From positions 1 through 19,177 of the forward strand of contig JAITAY010000014.1 in assembly GCA_031283915.1 (NCBI GenBank): 19,177 nucleotides of DNA. The letters are read 5' to 3'. Both the position numbers and the translations under genes were made by a program. This DNA comes from Tannerella sp. Lineage in GTDB: Bacteria > Bacteroidota > Bacteroidia > Bacteroidales > Tannerellaceae. Positions within the stretch are counted from its first letter, which is position 1. Each line of letters begins with the position of its first letter. Positions 14,546 to 19,177 of the stretch are shown piece by piece. The notes under the pieces were generated by a model. That model was not told the origin of the DNA. It searched no databases and saw nothing but the letters and a program-made list of their open reading frames with translations.

Positions 14546-16375
14546 TTATTTCCTCTCATCCCGAACGCTCTCAATTTTCAGTACCGCCACTCCGCCACGT
14601 TTGGATTTGTCGGGTTTCATGACAACGGGATATTTCTGCAAATCGGATACTTTTACCGTTTTGGTTTTTCCGCTGTTCCAGAGGTCGGTTATCTGCAGTT
14701 TTTCCGCCTTCTCCAGCGGCGTGCCGGCAAGCGAAATATTCAGAACGCCTTTGACGGTTTTGTCCGTTGTGTTGCCGCAGATAACGATTGCCTTCACATC
14801 ATTGTACAGCATACAGGGCACGGGAATGGAATCACGGTCGATACCCGCCGCCTGCAGTGAAACGGCTTTCAGCAGCGGTTTGCTGTCAGTAGTGACGGGA
14901 CGGAAAAGGTCTGCTTCGGCTTTGCGGATGGCGATCATTCGCGTCACGTCGTCGAGCATGTCCCGTTTGGCAGGCTGTTTCAGCTGTTCCCAGTCAATCA
15001 TCGAGGCATAGAGCCAGCGACCCTTTCCGGGTTCGCTCTTGCCGAAAAGATCGGACGTCTGCCGGGGCAGCGGGATATAGTCGGCATTAAACTCTTCGCC
15101 GCTCATGAATATCGGTATCGAGGGCGTGAACAGAAAACTGTATCCGAACATCGAACGGCTACCTTCTGCCACGTATGGATTTTTGTCCGGCGGCGAACTT
15201 TCCCAGCCGTCGTCGTGGCTTGAGAGTTGGGTAGAATAGAGCAACCGGTCGGGAACGAAAGGCGTTATCTCCATTTCGTAGCGCGTGTTGCCGGTCAATC
15301 CCGCGAGCAACGAACCTTGCGTTCCGTAATTATACCGTAAAGTCCATCCCAGGGATCGGATGCTGATGTTGTTGATGACCTTGTCGGGATTAACGCCTTC
15401 GATAAGCAGTCGCAGCGGCTCCTGTTTTTCGGGCGTCGGCCGGGAGGGCGAATTGAGTTGCGTCAGTTTCAGAGCGCCTTTCGGAGCAGGGTCGTAATAT
15501 CCGTAAATCGCGGCGTCCAGAAACGGTTGAACGTCGAGATAGCCCTGGTCTGTGCTCCGGTCGGTATACCGGACAGTCAGTTCGACGATACGGAAATAAT
15601 CAAACTGCTGATAATGTTTCGCCACGTCATGATGCAGCATCACGTTCATATCCGGGCCTGTTCGCTGGTTTGAGAGCGTAACCATGCGTTGCAGGAAATC
15701 GCCGGCCCCCTCGCTGTATGCCCATGTCTCGTTGAAAACGACGATCGGATGACCTGCCGTAGCGGCGTTTTGTTTGATACGTTTCCACAGATCGGGGCGA
15801 TAAATATTGACGTCCAGACGGTATCCGTCTATGCCGAACACGGTAACCCAGTCGCTAAACGTTTTGACCCACCATTCGTCCAAATCCTGATGTTTGCCGT
15901 ACCAGTCAAAATCAGTCATCCCCCAACTGCCTCCTCTGAACCATTCGGGATGTTCGTCAATTAGCGGGCTGTTGTTCATCAAACCATGCGTAATCACATC
16001 CATGAAGACCTTTATTCCCCGCTGATGCGCTTCATCAATAAACGCCTTAAACTCTTCGGGCGTACCCAGCACAGGGTCTAATTTCGACGGATCAACGCAG
16101 GCATACTGCGTCCAGATGTTGTAGAAATGTTTTGCATCGCCGAGGTTGGTACCTGTCAGCCAGATGCCGGTAATTCCCAACTTTTGAAGATAGGGCAATT
16201 TCTCTTGTGCACTTTTAAACGTACCGCTCTCCGAACCGGCAGGGGAAGTAAACCCGCGTGTCGCTATTTCATATATAATTAAATCTTTTGCCCATTCGGG
16301 AGCATCCTGTGCCGCATTTTTTTGAGCAATTATCAACCCAAACACGGTCATACCTAATATCCACTTTTTTCTCAT
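14546..16375 (-). CDS. GH13 alpha-amylase family enzyme, exported
   Basis: A 609-residue protein with a signal peptide (MRKKWILGMTVFGLIIAQ, cut near AAQ-DAPEW). The four GH13 regions are present: DVITHG (Asp126, His130; region I), GIDGYRLDVN with nucleophile Asp188, FNETWAY with acid/base Glu216, and QLSSHDDGWE with His387-Asp388. The catalytic triad is therefore intact. Glu216 and Asp388 are about 170 residues apart, far more than in typical GH13 enzymes. The stretch from about 265 to 375 (with VRYTDRSTDQGYL, KQEPLRLLIEGVNPDK, IRSLGWTLRYNYGTQGS) looks like an inserted beta-rich, possibly sugar-binding domain. A C-terminal beta domain ends the protein. It probably cleaves or transfers alpha-glucosidic bonds in the periplasm or at the cell surface. 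First gene of the four-gene operon, with a 144-nt upstream region. Confidence 0.9.
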   Translation of the reverse strand: MRKKWILGMTVFGLIIAQKNAAQDAPEWAKDLIIYEIATRGFTSPAGSESGTFKSAQEKLPYLQKLGITGIWLTGTNLGDAKHFYNIWTQYACVDPSKLDPVLGTPEEFKAFIDEAHQRGIKVFMDVITHGLMNNSPLIDEHPEWFRGGSWGMTDFDWYGKHQDLDEWWVKTFSDWVTVFGIDGYRLDVNIYRPDLWKRIKQNAATAGHPIVVFNETWAYSEGAGDFLQRMVTLSNQRTGPDMNVMLHHDVAKHYQQFDYFRIVELTVRYTDRSTDQGYLDVQPFLDAAIYGYYDPAPKGALKLTQLNSPSRPTPEKQEPLRLLIEGVNPDKVINNISIRSLGWTLRYNYGTQGSLLAGLTGNTRYEMEITPFVPDRLLYSTQLSSHDDGWESSPPDKNPYVAEGSRSMFGYSFLFTPSIPIFMSGEEFNADYIPLPRQTSDLFGKSEPGKGRWLYASMIDWEQLKQPAKRDMLDDVTRMIAIRKAEADLFRPVTTDSKPLLKAVSLQAAGIDRDSIPVPCMLYNDVKAIVICGNTTDKTVKGVLNISLAGTPLEKAEKLQITDLWNSGKTKTVKVSDLQKYPVVMKPDKSKRGGVAVLKIESVRDERK

Positions 16376-16455
16376 ACGATTCTGTTATTGCATGTTTAAA
16401 GGATGTAAAGCCAAGTGTTCATCGCTTAGTCAAATGTTAGAACTCAATTTCTATT

Positions 16456-16490
16456 ATTACAAGTATAATTCTTACAAGCAGAATTACAAG
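16456..16490. promoter_or_regulatory. Three spaced WTTACAAG-type octamers upstream of the glycosidase operon
   Basis: ATTACAAG at 16456-16463, CTTACAAG at 16471-16478 and ATTACAAG at 16483-16490 lie 81 to 115 nt upstream of the GH13 start codon (minus-strand transcription). Spacings of 15 and 12 nt suggest repeated half-sites for a regulator. On the minus strand, a TTG near these copies and AACATTTG near 16430 could form a weak Bacteroidota -33/-7 promoter pair. This is inferred from position only. Confidence 0.35.
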
Positions 16491-16492
16491 TG

Positions 16493-16510
16493 CTACAGTA
16501 GTTACTGTAG
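16493..16510. terminator. 8-bp perfect inverted repeat between DUF2807 and GH13 genes
   Basis: CTACAGTA (16493-16500) and TACTGTAG (16503-16510) are exact reverse complements with a 2-nt spacer. The repeat lies 9 nt beyond the DUF2807 stop, so it could end that transcript. No T-run follows on the minus strand, and a near-perfect palindrome with a 2-nt spacer is also a typical operator for a dimeric repressor of the downstream glycosidase operon. The two readings cannot be separated here. Confidence 0.4.
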
Positions 16511-16519
16511 TTTGAAATT

Positions 16520-17359
16520 TTATCTGTGAACATCGCCTCCTCCCGACTTGGTGATGTCGATATTCGTATAAGTCAAATTTTTAATATCTATATCCGCACC
16601 GCTCGATACCGATATTTTCAGATTGTCAGCCTTGCCGCTGACACGGACATCGGCGCTTCCCGAAGCGGAGGCGTTCAGATTTCCCGAAGCGGTTAATTGG
16701 ACGGTCAAGTCGCTTCCGCCGCTTGACGACAGTTTACAGTCTGCGGTTTGGAGGTTTTTCACCTTACAGTCGGCGCCGCCCGAGGTCGATATCTCCGTAT
16801 TTCCGGCAACGGCCAGATTGTCTATTTGGGTATCCGCACCGCCCGAAATCGCTATATCCACATTTTGGGAGACGGTCAGGGACGTTATGTTGGCGTCGGC
16901 GCCGCCCGAAGCATGTAATTGAAACGAGCCTTTACATTTCATGTTGCCGGCATGAAAATCCGTTCCTCCGGATACCTTTAATTGAAACGAACCTTCACAA
17001 TTCAGGTCACCGGCATAAAAGTCCGCTCCTCCGGATACGTTTACCTCCTCCAGCGCAGGTGCGGACACATGCACTTTGGTTACTTTTTTTCCGAACATGC
17101 GAACTTTTTCTTTCCATTTGATGATAAGGGTTCCGTTTTCCACTTCGGCAGCAATTTTACCGATATACTCTTCCTCCGCTTCTACTACCACTTGGCAGGA
17201 ATCGTTTTGGGTAAAATAAACGTCAAAACTCGCCCCTGCGCTTATTTTTCGGAAAGCGCCTGTTTCTCTGGTCTCTTTGACCACTTTTCCTGCCATACAA
17301 ACCGTTGTGCAGAACAAGGATGCGCAAATGAATGCGAATGTAATTAAATGCCTTTTCAT
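16520..17359 (-). CDS. DUF2807 (GIN domain) exported repeat protein
   Basis: A 279-residue protein with signal peptide MKRHLITFAFICASLFCTT and cleavage near CMAG. The N-terminal half (FRKISAGASFDVYFTQND, VEAEEEYIGKIAAEVENGTL, VRMFGKKVTKVHVSAPALEE) is the standard start of the DUF2807 'putative auto-transporter adhesin, head GIN' domain. From about residue 107 a right-handed parallel beta-helix pattern is obvious. SGGADF, SGGTDF, SGGADA, SGGADT, SGGADC, SGGSDL, SGSADV, SSGADI and SGGGDV recur every 18 to 25 residues, each rung ending in Gly-Gly-x-Asp. Proteins of this family are abundant in Bacteroidota and located in the envelope; their role is largely unknown. It appears to be monocistronic. 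Confidence 0.88.
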   Translation of the reverse strand: MKRHLITFAFICASLFCTTVCMAGKVVKETRETGAFRKISAGASFDVYFTQNDSCQVVVEAEEEYIGKIAAEVENGTLIIKWKEKVRMFGKKVTKVHVSAPALEEVNVSGGADFYAGDLNCEGSFQLKVSGGTDFHAGNMKCKGSFQLHASGGADANITSLTVSQNVDIAISGGADTQIDNLAVAGNTEISTSGGADCKVKNLQTADCKLSSSGGSDLTVQLTASGNLNASASGSADVRVSGKADNLKISVSSGADIDIKNLTYTNIDITKSGGGDVHR

Positions 17360-17370
17360 ACGTAAACCAG

Positions 17371-17412
17371 TTATGAATTATGAATTATGAATTATAAATT
17401 ATGAGTTATAAA
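17371..17412. repeat. Six tandem 7-bp A/T-rich units
   Basis: Six consecutive heptamers, TTATGAA three times, then TTATAAA, TTATGAG and TTATAAA, lie 11 to 53 nt upstream of the DUF2807 start codon. Their position spans the expected promoter/5' leader, so a change in copy number could tune expression. The array is directly visible; the effect is inferred. Confidence 0.7.
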
Positions 17413-17447
17413 TGCTTTGTTATTATGAGCTTGGCTCGCAATCTCCG

Positions 17448-17476
17448 TATTTTCATCCTTCCGGGTGGATAAAATA
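17448..17476 (-). terminator. Possible terminator hairpin after the DUF6261 gene
   Basis: TATTTTCATCC (17448-17458) pairs with GGATAAAATA (17467-17476) apart from one bulged C, around an 8-nt loop. It lies about 95 nt beyond the DUF6261 stop on the minus strand and ahead of the DUF2807 promoter region. The stem is mostly A/T and no T-run follows, so the call is weak. Confidence 0.3.
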
Positions 17477-17569
17477 CAGGATTGTTTCATTATGACCGCT
17501 TCTTATCCATTATTGATCTTCAAAAAATCCCGGATTCTCCTGATTCGTTATCACAAGGCTTCGGACAGA

Positions 17570-18346
17570 TTAAACCGGTAACTGTTCGTTGTCCCTGTTC
17601 TTTTCTTCCGCCGTATGCTGCTTGTCCTTGTTGGCCTCATAGCGTCCGAGGTGTATGGCATACACGTCGTTGTAATGCTTGATCACTGCGTTCAGGGCAT
17701 TCACGTAAGTCGTGTAGGCCGTCTCTCCGTTCATGACGATGAGCGCTTCGATGCAATGAAACATGGTTCGCATGGCTTTCTCCAGTCCCCGGCGCGACTG
17801 AAGCATGTTATAGTCCGGTTTCCCGACCACCGTCTCAATGTATTGCAGCGCCAGGGCTTCGAAAGCCTGGTTTTTTGCATCCAGCGCCATGATCCATCCC
17901 TGCAAATTGATTTGCGCAACGTCAGCCGGCTGTGCCTGGAGGTTGCTGATGAGCGAATGGATGGAAGCCGTTTCGGCATCGTACGATAATTTGGTAATCC
18001 GTTCGGGATGATTGAACGTCTCAATCAACGTCATCAGGCGACGGGCAGCGGTGGCAACAGCCGAGTCGTAGTGATTGACGGCTGATTTGACATAGTCAAA
18101 CAAACCGGTGTATGCCAGATCGCGTTCATGGTCGGCTTTCTCCTTTTCCTCGGTGATTTCGCTGCGACGGATAAATTCAAAAGCGGTATTTTCGCGATCG
18201 TACCAGATAACGAAATCATCGTACTGATTGGCGATACCCAGGGTCGCCGGGTTATTATTCTGAGTCAAATTTTTGATTTCCGTGATACATTGCATGTGCA
18301 AATCATTGGGAAAAGATCTCGAATGTAATACATTAATTTTTAACAT
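17570..18346 (-). CDS. DUF6261 family protein
   Basis: A 258-residue protein starting MLKINVLHSRSFPNDLHMQC, with no signal peptide or membrane segment. It is almost wholly alpha-helical by composition: LHMQCITEIKNL, a charged EITEEKEKADHERDLAY stretch, FDYVKSAVNHYDSAVATAAR, LISNLQAQPADVAQINL and a Lys/Glu/Gln-rich C-terminus. Size and pattern fit DUF6261, a family seen mainly in Bacteroidales, often in several copies per genome, and without known function. Start ATG 18346 lies inside the end of the repeat-containing frame upstream (14-nt overlap), suggesting that translation of the repeat frame could influence this gene. I recognise the family by overall sequence character, not by a catalytic motif. 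Confidence 0.72.
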   Translation of the reverse strand: MLKINVLHSRSFPNDLHMQCITEIKNLTQNNNPATLGIANQYDDFVIWYDRENTAFEFIRRSEITEEKEKADHERDLAYTGLFDYVKSAVNHYDSAVATAARRLMTLIETFNHPERITKLSYDAETASIHSLISNLQAQPADVAQINLQGWIMALDAKNQAFEALALQYIETVVGKPDYNMLQSRRGLEKAMRTMFHCIEALIVMNGETAYTTYVNALNAVIKHYNDVYAIHLGRYEANKDKQHTAEEKNRDNEQLPV

Positions 18347-18779
18347 GATCGAAAAAGTTTGAGATTGATAAATATCGTTTATTGTAATAGGATTTCTTTG
18401 CCGGGTTAAAGTCTTCCGCTGACTGTCCGCCGACTTTCTTCATTTGATTAAAGTCTTCCGCCGACCGTCCGCCGATTTTCTTCACCTGATTAAAGTTTCC
18501 CGCCAACTGTCCGCCGATTTTCTTCACTTGAATAAAGTCTCCCGCCGACCGTCCGTCGACTTTCTTCACTCGATTAAAGTCTTCCGCCGACCGTCCGCCG
18601 ATTTTCTTTGCTTGATTAAAGTCTCCCGCCGACCGTCCGCCGATTTTCTTCACCTGATAATATAAGGTAGATAAAGAGCAACCGTTTTCCGCAAAGACAC
18701 GAAACTCATAAAGTTTTTTCTTAATGTTCCCGGTGTCTTTGTGACCATATATTAAATGTACATAACTATATACGTTCAT
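18333..18779 (-). CDS. Tandem-repeat open frame upstream of DUF6261 (doubtful gene)
   Basis: A 148-codon frame made largely of a 14-residue repeat, roughly VKKIGGRSAGDFNQ, present about six times with substitutions at Ile/Val, Arg/Gln and Gly/Glu. It is flanked by MNVYSYVHLIYGHKD at the start and KSYYNKRYLSISNFFDH at the end. It ends inside the DUF6261 start (14-nt overlap). Because the DNA unit is 42 bp, a multiple of three, the opposite strand also stays open (18444-18665, repeat IKVSRRPSADFLH). Openness alone therefore does not prove coding. Units differ mostly by single substitutions and none breaks the minus-strand frame, which is mild support for translation. The function is unknown. 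It could be a leader peptide gene or a non-coding repeat. Confidence 0.35.
   Translation of the reverse strand: MNVYSYVHLIYGHKDTGNIKKKLYEFRVFAENGCSLSTLYYQVKKIGGRSAGDFNQAKKIGGRSAEDFNRVKKVDGRSAGDFIQVKKIGGQLAGNFNQVKKIGGRSAEDFNQMKKVGGQSAEDFNPAKKSYYNKRYLSISNFFDHVKN
18404..18655. repeat. Six 42-bp direct tandem repeats
   Basis: Units begin at 18404, 18446, 18488, 18530, 18572 and 18614, each 42 bp, head to tail with no spacers. A typical unit starts GATTAAAGTCTCCCGCCGAC and ends in CGATTTTCTTCACCT. The outermost left unit is the most diverged (GGTTAAAG, CGCTGACTG). Substitutions are scattered, with no insertions or deletions, so length stays in phase with the codon frame. The array abuts the 5' end of the DUF6261 gene. 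It is probably a minisatellite that changes copy number by recombination or slippage. Confidence 0.9.
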
Positions 18780-18878
18780 TTTACTCTATTTTTGTCTGCC
18801 TGAAATCTGTTAATAGCTTTCGGTTTCAGCCTGCAAGATTAATAATAATTTCAATAAAAGCAAAGACATTATGCTGTT
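18780..18878. other. 99-nt A/T-rich spacer
   Basis: Between the PD-(D/E)XK stop and the repeat-containing frame. It contains the imperfect complement CTGCCTGAAA / TTTCAGCCTGCA around 18796-18835, which could form a stem. No gene is seen. It presumably holds a terminator for the right-hand gene and a promoter for the repeat/DUF6261 unit, but neither can be placed. Confidence 0.3.
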
Positions 18879-19177
18879 TTAAATATTTTCTATTTTGCAT
18901 TTCACTTCTTTCCCTGTAAAAGCAACTGCCATTAACATCACTTTGCCGTCGAGATAGGCTTCGTAATATCGACGGTCGCGGATTTGTATCATGGCCTCGT
19001 CCAGCAGCGTGTCCGTTTTCTTTCCGGCATGATACTTGATTTCGGCCACAACGGTCAGTCCGGGCTGACGCCATACGGCGTCGATACGTCCGACATCGGT
19101 CAGTATTTCGCCGTGAATGTCGAATCCGAGCATTTTCATCAACACCAAAAACAGGGAATGGTAATACGATTCGTTTT
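18879..19177 (-). CDS. PD-(D/E)XK nuclease-like C-terminal domain of an AAA-ATPase-type protein (5' end outside window)
   Basis: The frame runs in from the right edge. The first complete codons read NESYYHSLFLVLMKMLGFD, continuing to ILTDVGRIDAVW, LTVVAEIKYH, LLDEAMIQIRDRRYYEAYL and a stop at 18879-18881. This is the C-terminal PD-(D/E)XK (PDDEXK_9/DUF1703) domain that follows an AAA-ATPase-like domain in a family expanded in Bacteroidota. The conserved GRIDAV aspartate and the E-I-K of the nuclease core are both present, so the fold is intact. Only about 98 residues are visible of a protein normally over 500. The apparent TTG start at 19148 is only an internal codon. The biological role of the family is unsettled; some members are suspected nucleases of mobile or defence origin. 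Confidence 0.85.
   Translation of the reverse strand, partial: NESYYHSLFLVLMKMLGFDIHGEILTDVGRIDAVWRQPGLTVVAEIKYHAGKKTDTLLDEAMIQIRDRRYYEAYLDGKVMLMAVAFTGKEVKCKIENI

Noticed and set aside
18404..18655. CRISPR array
   Set aside because: The units are contiguous 42-bp copies with no unique spacers, so this is a tandem minisatellite.

Overview
The window looks like part of a Bacteroidales (Bacteroidota) chromosome. The evidence is family content: a DUF6261 protein, a DUF2807 'GIN' protein, a DUF5107/TPR lipoprotein, a PD-(D/E)XK protein of the Bacteroidota AAA-ATPase type, FHS-type sugar permease, exported GH13 and GH116 enzymes, and Tat-signal TIM-barrel proteins. Shine-Dalgarno sequences are weak or absent, as is usual in the phylum. 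A remnant of an iron-only nitrogenase gene (anfD) suggests an ancestor from an anaerobic, possibly gut-symbiont, lineage that once fixed nitrogen. The host habitat cannot be read from the sequence.

Left part, + strand (1-6363). The tail of an unidentified gene is followed by a divergent RpiB/LacAB-type sugar-phosphate isomerase. Next come two TIM-barrel isomerase/epimerase-like proteins with twin-arginine N-termini, one hydroxypyruvate-isomerase-like and one IolE-like. After a 221-nt leader come an 826-residue glycyl radical enzyme and its radical-SAM activase, which overlap by one base. The radical enzyme carries the Cys-x-Glu and RIAGYS signatures of the dehydratase/C-X lyase branch. Several of its pocket residues line up, by remembered numbering, with the sulfonate-binding residues of isethionate sulfite-lyase. 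The activase stops short at its C-terminus, at the point where a frameshifted piece of anfD begins. A strong hairpin then closes this side.

Middle, - strand (16375 down to 6464). An FHS-type sugar transporter faces the + strand cluster tail to tail. A gene-poor stretch with repeats and a long hairpin separates it from a compact four-gene operon, in transcription order: exported GH13 alpha-amylase-like enzyme, exported GH116-like glycosidase, uroporphyrinogen-decarboxylase/MtaA-type protein, and DUF5107-TPR lipoprotein. The spacings are 25, 15 and 6 nt. This looks like glycan or glycoside breakdown coupled to a possible methyl-transfer step, with sugars perhaps taken up by the FHS permease.

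Right end, - strand (19177 down to 16520). A 5'-truncated PD-(D/E)XK protein, an array of six 42-bp tandem repeats inside a small open frame overlapping the start of a DUF6261 gene, and a DUF2807 adhesin-like exported protein. I saw no tRNA, rRNA, CRISPR array or insertion sequence.
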